A DNA stretch of 64,000 bases from Steroidobacter denitrificans (GCF_001579945.1 NZ_CP011971.1:1204001-1268000); one strand, 5' to 3'; positions 47,910-56,245 are shown, counted from the first letter of the stretch. Notes: generated by a model not told the origin, from the sequence alone. Numbers and translations: made by a program.

Positions 47910-48383
47910 ATGACCGGCCAGGGCGTTGGATCGGGCGGATCGAGCGGCCCGGGCATCGGCTCGGGCGTTGGCTTGGAGCTGGGTTCCGATGCCGCGTCTG
48001 ATCTCGCGTCCGATGCCGTGCCCGAGGACCACGGCCGCCCGCAAGAGGCTGCGGGCGCCGCGGCTGCGGCGTGCCGGTGGTGGTTGTATCTGCTGGTCTG
48101 CCGGGATGGGCGCAGCTATGCCGGGATCGCACGTGACGTGCAGGCACGCTTCGCGGCGCATGTTCGCGGCAAAGGCGCGAAGTTCACGCGTGCGAATCCG
48201 CCCCTGCGGGTGCTTGGCGCACGGCCCTATGCCACGAAATCCCAGGCGCTGCGCGCGGAGTATGCACTGAAGCAGCTCGACCCTGCCGCCAAGCGGCGCT
48301 GGGCGGCGCGCTGGCAATGGCGCGATACTCCTTCACGGCTGCGGGATGACGCATCGGCGCATCCCGCGTCTCGCCCTGCTTGA
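47910..48383 (+). CDS. GIY-YIG nuclease superfamily protein
   Basis: About 157 residues from ATG 47910; GTG 48018 is an alternative that would omit a Gly/Ser/Ala-rich, probably disordered N-terminus. The C-terminal GIY-YIG domain has WWLYLLVCRDGRSYAGIARDVQARFAAHV (catalytic Tyr pair and Arg), GKGAKFTRANPPLRVL and SQALRAEYALKQL (Glu), as in small YhbQ/UPF0213-like proteins. Function unknown; possible DNA processing. Confidence 0.78.
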   Translation: MTGQGVGSGGSSGPGIGSGVGLELGSDAASDLASDAVPEDHGRPQEAAGAAAAACRWWLYLLVCRDGRSYAGIARDVQARFAAHVRGKGAKFTRANPPLRVLGARPYATKSQALRAEYALKQLDPAAKRRWAARWQWRDTPSRLRDDASAHPASRPA

Positions 48384-48436
48384 GATCGAGGCCCGGTACG
48401 GCCGACAATCGGCCGCAACGACAACGGGAGCTTCGC

Positions 48437-48787
48437 ATGAACCAGATCGTCCCGGCACGCCCGCCCAGCGTCGGCATCGCCAAGATCATCTATGTACTGT
48501 ACCTGCTGGGCTTCTTTGCCGGTATCACGGCCGTCATCGGCCTGGTGATGGCCTACATCTACAAGGACGATGCGCCCGAGTGGCTGCGAACGCACTACGA
48601 GCTGCAGATCCGTACCTTCTGGATCATGCTGTTGTACGGTCTCATCGCCGGCATCCTGTGCATCATTCTGATCGGCTTTCTGTTGCTGTTCCTGGTTGCG
48701 CTGTGGTGGATCATCCGCTGCGTGAAGGGCCTGAAGTATCTGGATCAGAATACCGCCTATCCGGATCATCGCGGCTGGCTGTTCTAG
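48437..48787 (+). CDS. DUF4870-like small membrane protein
   Basis: 116 residues from ATG 48437 (GGGAG upstream). Three hydrophobic segments: IIYVLYLLGFFAGITAVIGLVMAYI, FWIMLLYGLIAGILCIILIGFLLLFLVALWWIIRCV. The pattern YELQIRTFW between helices and RCVKGLKYLD at the end is typical of this uncharacterised family. Converges on the flavoreductase pseudogene. Confidence 0.8.
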   Translation: MNQIVPARPPSVGIAKIIYVLYLLGFFAGITAVIGLVMAYIYKDDAPEWLRTHYELQIRTFWIMLLYGLIAGILCIILIGFLLLFLVALWWIIRCVKGLKYLDQNTAYPDHRGWLF

Positions 48788-48891
48788 ATCTTCTCTGGCT
48801 TCTTCACCGCCGCCGGCAGAAGCCCACTGCCTGTGCGATTGTCAACCGCCGTCAGCAGGCGCTGCCTGCAAGCACCCCTGCAGGCGCTCCT

Positions 48892-50280
48892 TCAGTAGAC
48901 ATCGTGCCGGTAGCGTCCGGCTTCGCGCAGATCCGCCAGGGCGGCCGCGCCCAGAATCTCGATGAGCGCGGCATCGACGCCGGGTGCCATGCCCTCCCGG
49001 CTGCCGCAGACATAGATCGCGGCGCCTTGCACGACCCAGCGGCGCAGCAGGGAAGCGCGTTCCAGCAGCCGGTGCTGCACATGGCGCCGCTCGGGCGAGT
49101 CGCGGGAAAACACCCGATCCAGCGGCTCGATGCAGCCCTCCTCGTGCCAGCGTTGCAGATCTTCGCGATAGAAGTCGTCGCGCTCCGCCCGGCGTTCGCC
49201 GAACAACAGCCAGTTGCGCCGATGACCTGCCAGAACGCGCGCCTTGAGCAGCGCTCGCAGACCTGCGATGCCCGTGCCGTTGCCGATCAGGATCAGCGGT
49301 CGATCGTCGGCGGGAACGTGGAAGCTGGAATTGACTCGGATACGCAATGCGATCGCATCGCCCGGCCGGGTGCGTCTGATCAGCCAGTCGCTGCCCAGGC
49401 CCGGGGTGCCTTGCGCATCGAATACCTGGCGAACCAGCAAGTGCAATGCGCCGTCCTGCGGCAGCGAGGCGATCGAATATTCCCGCTGCGGCTGCGCGGG
49501 CGCAGCGTGCCAGGTGGAATTGTGCGGATCGATCACCGCGATATCGCCCGCATCCCAGTGTATCGGCATACCGGCGGGCGGACTCAGGGCCAGATGAAAG
49601 CAGGCACCGCCGGTGCTGCCTGGGTTGAGCTGCCGCCGCTCGAGCAGCCGCCAGGCATCGAACCGCGGTGCCTTCCAGACGGCATTGCGGGGATCGCGAG
49701 CCAGGCGCTGCAGCTGCTGTTGCCATCGCCGCAGAGCATTCTCGTCACCATTGTCGACTTCGATGGGCGTTGATAGAGCAACTGCACCCTGGTCCGCCAG
49801 CCAGCGATGCAGCTGTTGGCCGAAGGCGCAATAGTTACGATAGTCGCGATCGCCCAGCGCCAGCACCGCGAACGGCTAGGCCGGCAACGGCATCCTACGG
49901 CCGAGCAGCTTGCGCACGAACGGCGCCGCGGAATCCGGGGCATCTCCTTCGCCGGTGGTGCTGACCACGAACAGGGCATGCTGCGCCTGTCGAAGCATGT
50001 CGGGGCTCAATTCGCCCAGCGCCACGGTGCGCGTCGGCGTGCCCGCATCATTCAGAAAACGGGCGCTGCGCCTGGCGAGTTCCTCCGCGAAGCCGGTCTG
50101 GCTCGCGTAGGCCAGCAGCATCCGCCCGGGCGTACCGGCGCCGCCGTGCGGGGCGCGGTGCCTGGCGCGAGTGCGATTTCGACCCCACAGAAACCAGACG
50201 CAGCAGGCGAGGTAGGCGATAACCACGAACACTGCGGCGGGCAGCCGCGCGCCGCCTATCTCGGCGATGAACGATTCCAT
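48892..50280 (-). pseudogene. Membrane-anchored flavodoxin/FAD/NAD(P) reductase interrupted by an in-frame TAG
   Basis: One reading frame of 462 codons broken by a single TAG at 49878-49876. Before it (135 codons): N-terminal membrane anchor AAVFVVIAYLACCVWFLW, then a flavodoxin domain (MLLAYASQTGFAEELARR, VVSTTGEGDAPDSAAPFVRKLLG). After it, in the same frame, the flavodoxin continues as PFAVLALGDRDYRNYCAFGQQLHRWL, followed by an FAD-binding region (REYSIASLP) and an NAD(P)-binding region (LIGNGTGIAGLRALL, WLLFGERR, YVCGSREGMAPGV). The architecture is that of sulfite-reductase-alpha-like flavoreductases. Last gene of the Fur-boxed PepSY operon. Nonsense mutation, sequencing error or readthrough cannot be told apart here; without readthrough the product lacks its reductase half. 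Confidence 0.85.
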
Positions 50281-50321
50281 GCGAATCCGGCACCCTCGAT
50301 CCGAGGAGTGCGCCGCTGCAC

Positions 50322-51176
50322 TTACTGCGGCAGCACCTCGAAGGTGGCCACGTAGCCGAGGCGGCGCCGTTGCGCCTGCGCAATCGAGGTCTTGTCGTCC
50401 TGCAGGCTGGTTTCCAGCCAGTACATGCCGGGCCGCGGCCAGGTGATCGACAGTTCGCCCTTGGCGTTGGTGCGCAGCGTCATTTCCTCCTGCTGATCCC
50501 GGTAGCGGGTGCCGTCCGGAACGACGCTCACTTCCAGATCCGCGGCTGCGCGGCCATCGATCAGGAAGCTGAAAATGGCGGTTTCACCCGCATAAAGATC
50601 ATTGGGATGGGTGATCGGCACCAGTTCCAGACCAAGTCCGGTCGTGGTGAAAACCTGTTTGGTGGGCGCGCCCGCCGTCACGAAGGTTTCCAGGCGCGAG
50701 TGCGCTTCGGAGACTTGCAGATTGGCGGCATTCGCAGGTATTTCCGCGGCGAAACGCTCGGCGGTACCGCGCCAGCGTTTTTGCACGCCGTCCACTTCAT
50801 AGCCGGCGAACAAGCCGCGGTTGACCATGGCCAGCTTGTAAGTGCCGTTTTGCGGCAGATGCAGGTCGAATACGCTGCGATACTTGCCGGTGCTCGGGTT
50901 CTCGGGTGTCAGCCTCGAACCATCGGGCGCCGTCACGATCAGGGAATCCAGTCTCAGCGGCACATGGTTGAAATAGAACAAATCGTTCGAGACCGCGGCA
51001 TCCACGGTGATCCATTGGCCGGGCGTCGTGACGGTCGCCGAGGGCAGCATCCAGGCCTTGTGCGCCTGAGCCGTGAGGCTCAGGCTCAAGGCGAGGCTCG
51101 CACCCAGGACCTGGATCAGACGACAGGCGGGGCGGGGAGGAAATGAAAATCTGCGGGCGGCGATGCGCATGTTCAT
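50322..51176 (-). CDS. DUF4198 periplasmic protein
   Basis: 284 residues from ATG 51176 (MNMRIAARRFSF); the frame is open to 51242 without support. Signal peptide ends LTAQAHKAW, leaving His at the mature N-terminus (AHKAWMLPSATV), as usual for DUF4198/NikM-like metal-uptake proteins. Ig-like beta domains follow (GQWITVDAAVSNDLFYFNHVPLRL, TLRTNAKGELSITWPRPGMYWLETS). Third gene of the PepSY-DUF2271-DUF4198-flavoreductase operon. Confidence 0.85.
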   Translation of the reverse strand: MNMRIAARRFSFPPRPACRLIQVLGASLALSLSLTAQAHKAWMLPSATVTTPGQWITVDAAVSNDLFYFNHVPLRLDSLIVTAPDGSRLTPENPSTGKYRSVFDLHLPQNGTYKLAMVNRGLFAGYEVDGVQKRWRGTAERFAAEIPANAANLQVSEAHSRLETFVTAGAPTKQVFTTTGLGLELVPITHPNDLYAGETAIFSFLIDGRAAADLEVSVVPDGTRYRDQQEEMTLRTNAKGELSITWPRPGMYWLETSLQDDKTSIAQAQRRRLGYVATFEVLPQ

Positions 51177-51238
51177 TGACCGGATTCTCGCTGGAGGTGG
51201 ATTTCGGTTCGTGGACGGCCGAACGACCGGGGTGGTTT

Positions 51239-51799
51239 TCAAGGCGCGTATGGCGCCACTTGCAGACTGACGGAGCCGAGTTCACTGCTGCCCTGAGCCC
51301 GTATCTGCTGGAGATCCGTGGCGGGCAGGGTGAAGGGCAGCCGTAATAGTTCGCGCCCGCCGACTTCACGCGCCGCCTCGACCGCCAGGTGGTAGCTGCC
51401 GGGCGGCAGGTCCGCGACGTTGAATTTCAGCAAATGCTCGCCGGCCGGCCGGGTCGCCCCCGTGACGCCGTCGATCGGCATGGATTGCGTCCGCCCGCCC
51501 CGGCGCCACCACTGGCGCAGATCCTTGAGCCATTGCGTGCCGTCTTCCTTCTTTGGATCGGTCTGGTACCACACCGCCAGATGACGGGCGATGCCTTGAT
51601 CCTCGCCTTCGATCCAGATGGCCACATAGGGGCGATGATATTCGGCGACCTGCAGGCGCGGGATCTGCAGCTGGAGGGTCAGCTCGACGGGGTTCCCGGC
51701 CCGTGCCGGCATGGTTACAAGCAACGATACGGCCAGCGCCGCCAATATATGCCGGACGATTCGGGCTGCTGGAGCTGGAAAGGAAAGGCGGGACAGCAT
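51239..51799 (-). CDS. DUF2271 periplasmic protein
   Basis: 186 residues from ATG 51799, 14 nt after the PepSY gene stop. Signal peptide HILAALAVSLLVTMPARAG. The core shows the DUF2271 pattern: YHRPYVAIWIEGEDQGIARHLAVWYQ, KWLKDLRQWWRRGGR-like LKDLRQWWRRGG, VDGVTGAT-like IDGVTGATRPAGEHLLKF, and PPGSYHLAVEAAREVGGREL. Function unknown; repeatedly found beside PepSY proteins and TonB receptors in iron-responsive loci. Confidence 0.86.
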   Translation of the reverse strand: MLSRLSFPAPAARIVRHILAALAVSLLVTMPARAGNPVELTLQLQIPRLQVAEYHRPYVAIWIEGEDQGIARHLAVWYQTDPKKEDGTQWLKDLRQWWRRGGRTQSMPIDGVTGATRPAGEHLLKFNVADLPPGSYHLAVEAAREVGGRELLRLPFTLPATDLQQIRAQGSSELGSVSLQVAPYAP

Positions 51800-51813
51800 G
51801 TGTACATCGAACC

Positions 51814-52479
51814 TCAGTGGATGAACAGCAGGGCGATCAGCAACGGCACCACCAGCCCCAGCCCGACCAGCGGCCAGGTACCGGGCCGATGGCCGGCATG
51901 CATCTTCAGGAGTATCAGGCCGGTGGCGGCGAACACCAGCGTGGCCAGGGCGAACACATCGATGAACAAGCTCCATTGGCCGCCGGTATTGCGGCCCTTG
52001 TGCAAATCGTTCCAATAGGCGATCCAGCCGCGATCGGTGAGTTCATGGGTGACTTCGCCGCTGTCGAGGTCGAGCGTCAACCAGGCATCGCCGCCCGGTC
52101 GTGGCAGGGATACATAGATTTCCTGCGCCGACCATTCCACCTGTCGATGCGCCAGTCGTACCTCTAGACGATCACCCAGCCAGCGTGCCAGATCCTGGGG
52201 CAGCGGCGGCGCCGGATCCTGGGAGTCGGCGGCCGCGCTGCGCGCTGCGGCCAGCAGTTCCAGCGGTAATTCCAGGGTCGTGGTGGTCACGCGCGGCGTG
52301 GAGGTAATCCAAGCGGCGTGATTGAGCGTAAAGCCGGTAATCGCAAACAACAGCAATCCCGCCAGGCACAGCGCTGCGCTGATCCAGTGCCAGCGATGCA
52401 AATGCTTGAGCCAGAACGTGCGCTGGCGATATGAAAGTTTGCTGCTTGCCGAGTACCCGGCGTCCTCCGATTCGGCCAT
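51814..52479 (-). CDS. PepSY-associated transmembrane protein
   Basis: 221 residues from ATG 52479 (MAESEDAGYSASSKLS); GTG 52506 would add nine residues. Helix 1 WISAALCLAGLLLFAITGFTL with HLHRWHW before it and NHA after it, a periplasmic PepSY-like loop (about 60-150, EIYVSLPRPGGDAWLTLDLDSGEV, WNDLHKGRNTGG), helix 2 WSLFIDVFALATLVFAATGLILL, helix 3 VGLGLVVPLLIALLFIH. Histidines flanking the helices are candidate haem ligands, as in larger PepSY ferric reductases of the FpvG/PiuB type. First gene of the operon, downstream of Fur-like boxes. Confidence 0.86.
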   Translation of the reverse strand: MAESEDAGYSASSKLSYRQRTFWLKHLHRWHWISAALCLAGLLLFAITGFTLNHAAWITSTPRVTTTTLELPLELLAAARSAAADSQDPAPPLPQDLARWLGDRLEVRLAHRQVEWSAQEIYVSLPRPGGDAWLTLDLDSGEVTHELTDRGWIAYWNDLHKGRNTGGQWSLFIDVFALATLVFAATGLILLKMHAGHRPGTWPLVGLGLVVPLLIALLFIH

Positions 52480-52533
52480 GGGAAAGAATACACACTGGAT
52501 AATCACTGGGGGCAGGGTCGCCGCTCTCTATAG

Positions 52534-52553
52534 TAATAAGAATTATTCTCATC
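52534..52553 (-). promoter_or_regulatory. Fur-like box proximal to the PepSY operon
   Basis: TAATAAGAATTATTCTCATC on the plus strand; on the minus strand GATGAGAATAATTCTTATTA, a good match to the GATAATGATAATCATTATC pattern (GAnAATnATTCT form). It lies 55 nt upstream of the PepSY start. Confidence 0.75.
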
Positions 52554-52636
52554 AGTAAAGTGATTTATGCCTGGGCTTATGCGGCATGCGCAACCGGTGC
52601 ATCGGAAGTAGGCACATGAATTTTTCTTGAAATGCA

Positions 52637-52656
52637 ATTAATAATCATTATCATTA
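52637..52656 (-). promoter_or_regulatory. Strong distal Fur box
   Basis: ATTAATAATCATTATCATTA matches the 19-bp Fur consensus (AATAATCATTATCATT core) at nearly all positions. About 160 nt upstream of the PepSY operon, inside an AT-rich island. No gene starts on the other side nearby, so it most likely serves the same operon. Confidence 0.8.
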
Positions 52657-52988
52657 GAGCCCGTGATGGAATATCATGGGTAGCACCGGATGATGATACG
52701 CGGCGGACGTTTGACGCGAATGATCTGCGGATCCGGGATCGAGCAGGAGGAGGGTGTCGAGCTGGCGCAGCTGCAGGAGGTCGAGCGACGAATCCGCGCA
52801 GCACTGGCTGACGTGCACGCCCTGCAGAAGGGCAGGAGGGAGCAGGCGCATCGTGCCGGTCCCGGCGAGGCGAACGGTAGGGATGCTATTGCCGCCGAGG
52901 GACAAACGTTTTCCGCGCCACTTTCCGCGCCCTGCGAGCTTGCTGCTTACGAGTATGTCGTCCAGGCGCTGCTGGAGCGGGCAATTCG
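52657..52988. other. 332-nt gap between flgN 3' end and the Fur region
   Basis: GC content returns to the local level. A 120-codon plus-strand frame (52690-53052) crosses the gap but overlaps flgN antisense and lacks a ribosome site or recognisable domain. I see no terminator hairpin for flgN. Confidence 0.4.
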
Positions 52989-53474
52989 TCAGACGCTGAC
53001 CCGGACACGCGGATCGCGAACCGGCATCGCGAACATACCCTGTTTCCCGTAAACCTTCGGTTGTCCGGCACGCCCGGTCAGGACATCCAGCAGTCCTTCG
53101 ACATTTTTCAGCCGGGCGGTGACCAGCGCGCCGTTGCGGTCGTTCAGATTACGGCAGCGAGAGGCGCGCTCGGCGCATTCGGCCCAGCGATGCTGCAGGG
53201 CCCGCGTCGGATCACACCAGCGCAGCAATTGCTCCAGGCCGGGCAGGCCTGCGGGAAGGTTCATCATCCGGCACAAGGAACGTCGTTCGTCTTCAATGCG
53301 AGCCAACTTGACCACGCAGTCCTGGCGCGCCTCGCCGGCTCGGTCCAGAGCCTCGACTTCGTTGGCCAGCAGCAATTCATGTTCGCGATCCAGCAGGGTT
53401 TCGAGCTGGGTCAGCGAGGCAGCTTCCTCGGCGAGCAGTCTTTCGAGATGTTCGCGACAGAGAGTCGGCTCCAT
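52989..53474 (-). CDS. flgN: FlgN flagellar chaperone
   Basis: 161 residues, helical; the chaperone for hook-filament junction proteins FlgK and FlgL. Pattern LERLLAEEAASLTQLETLLDREHELLLANEVEAL typical of FlgN N-termini, with a C-terminal disordered part after VYGKQG. Immediately downstream of flgM (3-nt gap). Divergence in this family is high, so context is a large part of the assignment. Confidence 0.88.
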   Translation of the reverse strand: MEPTLCREHLERLLAEEAASLTQLETLLDREHELLLANEVEALDRAGEARQDCVVKLARIEDERRSLCRMMNLPAGLPGLEQLLRWCDPTRALQHRWAECAERASRCRNLNDRNGALVTARLKNVEGLLDVLTGRAGQPKVYGKQGMFAMPVRDPRVRVSV

Positions 53475-53477
53475 GGA

Positions 53478-53792
53478 TCAATGCTCCGCGATTTTCAGTT
53501 CCTGCTCCAGGCGCAGCAGCTTATCCGCAATGCGCTGCGGTGCGATTTCATAGCGGCCCGCCTCGATGGCATCGCGAATCTCGGCGACCCGTGTCTCGTT
53601 GACGATGGGCGCTGCTTGCACTGCCTGCTCGAGCGTCGCGAGCCGGCGGGCCTGATCCGTGATATGCACCGGGTTGGCCGGGGTTTCGCCGGGGACGGAT
53701 CGTGTGCCGCTATCGCTTGCGCGCGAAGTCGTTTTTTCGACCCCTAGTTGCACAGGCCCAGGCCGGTTTTCGTAGCCACCGATCTTGCTCAC
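53478..53792 (-). CDS. flgM: FlgM anti-sigma-28 factor
   Basis: 104 residues from GTG 53792 (VSKIGGYENRPGPVQLG) with GGAG 8 nt upstream; the longer frame to 53873 overlaps the promoter. The C-terminal sigma28-binding helices include VNETRVAEIRDAIEAGRYEIAPQRIADKLLRLE, the family signature. Holds FliA until the hook is complete and FlgM is secreted. A FliA-type promoter sits 30 nt upstream. Confidence 0.93.
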   Translation of the reverse strand: MSKIGGYENRPGPVQLGVEKTTSRASDSGTRSVPGETPANPVHITDQARRLATLEQAVQAAPIVNETRVAEIRDAIEAGRYEIAPQRIADKLLRLEQELKIAEH

Positions 53793-53821
53793 ATCCCGAT
53801 CTCCAAGGTTCTGTGAGGGAG

Positions 53822-53848
53822 TTAACGGCGAGCCTTGCGGGAACTTTA
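53822..53848 (-). promoter_or_regulatory. Sigma28 (FliA) promoter for flgM-flgN
   Basis: On the minus strand TAAAGTTC - 11 nt - GCCGTTAA, against the consensus TAAAGTTT-N11-GCCGATAA (14 of 16 positions). It gives flgMN its own late-class promoter downstream of flgA, the usual negative-feedback arrangement. Confidence 0.85.
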
Positions 53849-53950
53849 GGGCCGGCGCCAGAAATCCGTTCATTGCTCAGGGATACCCTGATTGTCAATG
53901 CCGACAAGCCTTGCGCGGACGGCGCCGGCGTGTTCCGCCTCTCTACGGCA

Positions 53951-54790
53951 TCACAAATCCACGCGCACGATACCGTCGCTTTGTACAACGCCTTCCACGA
54001 TCTTTCGCGAGCTCAGGTTCTGCACCCGCACGCGATCCGAGGCGCCGCCTTCGCTCAGCGCCTGACCTCGGGCGCGGATCTCGACGGAGCCGCCGGCGGC
54101 GATCAGGGTCACCTGTTGACCGCGGCGCACCAGGATGTCGGGCGTCAGCAGCTCCGCGGTCAATACGGTGCCGGCAGGCGCCGCCCGTTTGAGCCGCTGG
54201 CCTTGCAGCGCAGTGAGTTCATGGACGAATGTCATCGCCGATCCCGCCAGGCGCCGTGTCTGTGGTTCCACATCCTGGGGGCCGATCGCCGCCTGACGCG
54301 GCAGCGCGTGACGCAGCACCAGCACGGTCATCTCGGCTTCGACGCCGACGGAGACATACAAGGTCCAGGCCGCCGGCCGGGCGCAGCGCACGCCGACCGT
54401 GGTGCGCGCACCCAGCTGCGCATTCGCTGCGAAGGTTTCCAGCGGTACCGCACAGGCTTGCAGCTGCAGGCGCGGGTCCAGCCGCGCCGCCTCGACATGA
54501 TGCCGGGCGGCATCGGCGGGCAGGCGAGTGCGTACGAAATCCGCCGCCGCCTGGCGTATTTCATCGAGCGACTGCACCGCGCCGCCGGGGCTTGCCATGG
54601 CCGTCCCCTCCACGGGGCTCATGATGAAAGAACCCATGAGCATGAGGAGCATGACCGCGATCCCCACGCGCTTCGTCCTGGCCCGGCTCGCCGGCGAATG
54701 TATGGCGGCGCTCATCCTGGAGCAGCCGTTTGCCGCCCGGCAGGCCAGACACTGCGCCGAGTGTATTCGCCGTTGTTCATCCGCATTCAT
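53951..54790 (-). CDS. flgA: FlgA, P-ring assembly chaperone
   Basis: 279 residues from ATG 54790, which has AAGGA 9 nt upstream; ATG 54715 would give a shorter N-terminus. Hydrophobic export segment VGIAVMLLMLMGSFIM after a basic stretch. Periplasmic part has the SAF/FlgA C-terminal domain: LRHALPRQAAIGPQDVEPQTRRLAG, RAAPAGTVLTAELLTPDILVRRGQQVTLIAAGGSVEIRARGQAL, ending VVQSDGIVRVDL. Transcribed away from flgB. Confidence 0.9.
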   Translation of the reverse strand: MNADEQRRIHSAQCLACRAANGCSRMSAAIHSPASRARTKRVGIAVMLLMLMGSFIMSPVEGTAMASPGGAVQSLDEIRQAAADFVRTRLPADAARHHVEAARLDPRLQLQACAVPLETFAANAQLGARTTVGVRCARPAAWTLYVSVGVEAEMTVLVLRHALPRQAAIGPQDVEPQTRRLAGSAMTFVHELTALQGQRLKRAAPAGTVLTAELLTPDILVRRGQQVTLIAAGGSVEIRARGQALSEGGASDRVRVQNLSSRKIVEGVVQSDGIVRVDL

Positions 54791-54918
54791 TTTCGATGAT
54801 CCTTCGCTCGGTAAGGCGTCGATGGGAGGCATGTCGTTCGATTCGCCAGGTCGATTGCAGCAGGCCGGTTGCATCGGGTCAGCTGCGCCTGTCGTTGAAT
54901 TGACACCGTCGATATCCA

Positions 54919-54934
54919 AGCAAGGGGAATGCCA
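54919..54934 (-). promoter_or_regulatory. Sigma54 promoter for flgA
   Basis: Minus strand TGGCATTCCCCTTGCT: GG (54933-54932) and GC (54921-54920) separated by exactly 10 nt, matching TGGCACG-N4-TTGCW in all core positions. About 130 nt upstream of the flgA start. Confidence 0.85.
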
Positions 54935-55226
54935 GCGCATGCTTCTGAGTGTCCACGCCGGCGCGAATGTGGCGCTCGAGTGCAAGAACTGTGACCGGGT
55001 GCCGAGGTGGCCTGTCTGCCCGATCCGTCCGCGGGTTGACGGGACCCAAGGATATCGAGGCACGGCTCGCATCTGGACCGGCAGGCCGGTTTGCCTGCCG
55101 GCTTATGGGTCGAGGCTTGCCGGGCGGCAAGAATCGGCCGTGCACACGTGATTTGGGTCTCAGGATTCATGTTTGGTTGCCGCGCCGAAGGCCTGAAGCC
55201 ACGTGTTCTGGGCGTTTCGGCAAGAC
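54935..55226. other. Divergent flgA/flgB control region with hairpins
   Basis: 292 nt between two sigma54 promoters. It contains a 9-bp inverted repeat CCGGCAGGC/GCCTGCCGG (55078-55086 and 55093-55101, 6-nt loop) and a 7-bp one CTTGCCG/CGGCAAG (from 55116 to 55131). Enhancer sites for a FleQ-like activator would be expected here; the hairpins are candidates but unproven. No gene. Confidence 0.5.
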
Positions 55227-55242
55227 TGGCATGAGGCTTGCT
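55227..55242 (+). promoter_or_regulatory. Sigma54 promoter for the flgB operon
   Basis: TGGCATGAGGCTTGCT: GG (55228-55229) and GC (55240-55241) 10 nt apart, near-perfect against TGGCACG-N4-TTGCW. The start codon of flgB is 38 nt downstream, preceded by GGAGG. Confidence 0.88.
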
Positions 55243-55280
55243 AATGGTTTCCGGCAGACGGTTTTCTGACGGAGGCAGCC

Positions 55281-55694
55281 ATGCCATTGAGTCTGGACGA
55301 GCATCTCGGCGTGCATGCCGCGGCGTTGAAGCTGCGTGCACGGCGTACCGAGTTGTTGGCGGCGAATCTCGCCAATGCGGACACGCCTGGCTACCGGGCC
55401 CGGGATATCGATTTCAAGAGCGCACTGGCGGCGGCCAACGGTGCCGCGTCCGGCGTTCATCTCGCCACGACCCAGCGCGGACATCTCGGCGCCACCGGTG
55501 TCACCGGGGTTAACGGCACGGGTTCGCCGCAACTGAAATACCGAGTGCCGCTGGCGCCGTCACTGGACGGCAATACGGTGGATGCGCAGCTCGAGCAGGC
55601 TGCATTCGCGCGCAACACCGTGAATTACCAGGCGACCCTGTCGTTCCTGGGCGCCAAGTTTCGCGGTTTGATGACGGCCATTACCGGCCAGTAA
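55281..55694 (+). CDS. flgB: FlgB proximal rod protein
   Basis: 137 residues (MPLSLDEHLGVHAAALKLRARR), with the axial-protein motif LLAANLANADTPGYRARDIDF and the C-terminal NTVNYQATLSFLGAKFRGLMTAI. ATG has GGAGG 6-10 nt upstream. First gene of a long rod-hook operon. Confidence 0.95.
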   Translation: MPLSLDEHLGVHAAALKLRARRTELLAANLANADTPGYRARDIDFKSALAAANGAASGVHLATTQRGHLGATGVTGVNGTGSPQLKYRVPLAPSLDGNTVDAQLEQAAFARNTVNYQATLSFLGAKFRGLMTAITGQ

Positions 55695-55748
55695 GACCCG
55701 CTCCGGCAGGCCCACCCCCGTAGACGAACCCCGATAACCAGACCAGTG

Positions 55749-55802
55749 ACACGAACCCGGGCAACACGAAGCAGCAACACGAAGCAGTGACACGAACCGG
55801 CA
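55749..55802 (+). repeat. 13-nt degenerate tandem repeat in the flgB-flgC spacer
   Basis: ACACGAAGCAGCA (55764-55776), ACACGAAGCAGTG (55777-55789), ACACGAACCGGCA (55790-55802) follow head to tail with period 13; a fourth ACACGAA lies at 55749 (15 nt before). No hairpin or coding potential. Confidence 0.8.
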
Positions 55803-55831
55803 AGACCTGCCGCTCATACGGAAAACACGAC

Positions 55832-56245
55832 ATGTCCTCGTTCAATATTTTCGATATCGCCGGCAGCGGCATGAGCGCGCAGTCGGTGCGCCTGAACACC
55901 ACCGCCAGCAATCTTGCCAATGCCGACAGCGTCGGCGGCGATCCGGCGCGGGTCTACAAGGCCAAGCATCCCCTGTTCGAGGCCATCCGCTCCGGGCTGG
56001 GTTCGAATGCCGCCAGCACAGGCGTTGCGGTGCGCGGCATCGTCGAGAGTCAGGCGGCGCCCGCGGCCCGTTACGAGCCCGGCAATCCGCTGGCGGACGC
56101 CGATGGCTATGTCTACGCGCCCGCCGTCAACACGGTGGAAGAAATGGTGGACATGATCTCCGCATCGCGTTCCTACCAGAACAATGTGGAAGTCATGAAC
56201 ACGGCGAAGGACATGATGCTCGCCACACTCAGGCTTGGCCAGTAA
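55832..56245 (+). CDS. flgC: FlgC proximal rod protein
   Basis: 137 residues from ATG 55832 (MSSFNIFDIAGSGMSAQSVRLN); the frame extends upstream into the repeat. Axial motif TTASNLANADSVGG and C-terminal VDMISASRSYQNNVEVMNTAKDMMLATLRLGQ are canonical. Confidence 0.95.
   Translation: MSSFNIFDIAGSGMSAQSVRLNTTASNLANADSVGGDPARVYKAKHPLFEAIRSGLGSNAASTGVAVRGIVESQAAPAARYEPGNPLADADGYVYAPAVNTVEEMVDMISASRSYQNNVEVMNTAKDMMLATLRLGQ

Noticed and set aside
52690..53052. 120-codon plus-strand frame between flgN and the Fur region
   Set aside because: Overlaps flgN antisense, no ribosome site, no domain; its upstream part sits next to Fur boxes that are better explained by the PepSY operon.
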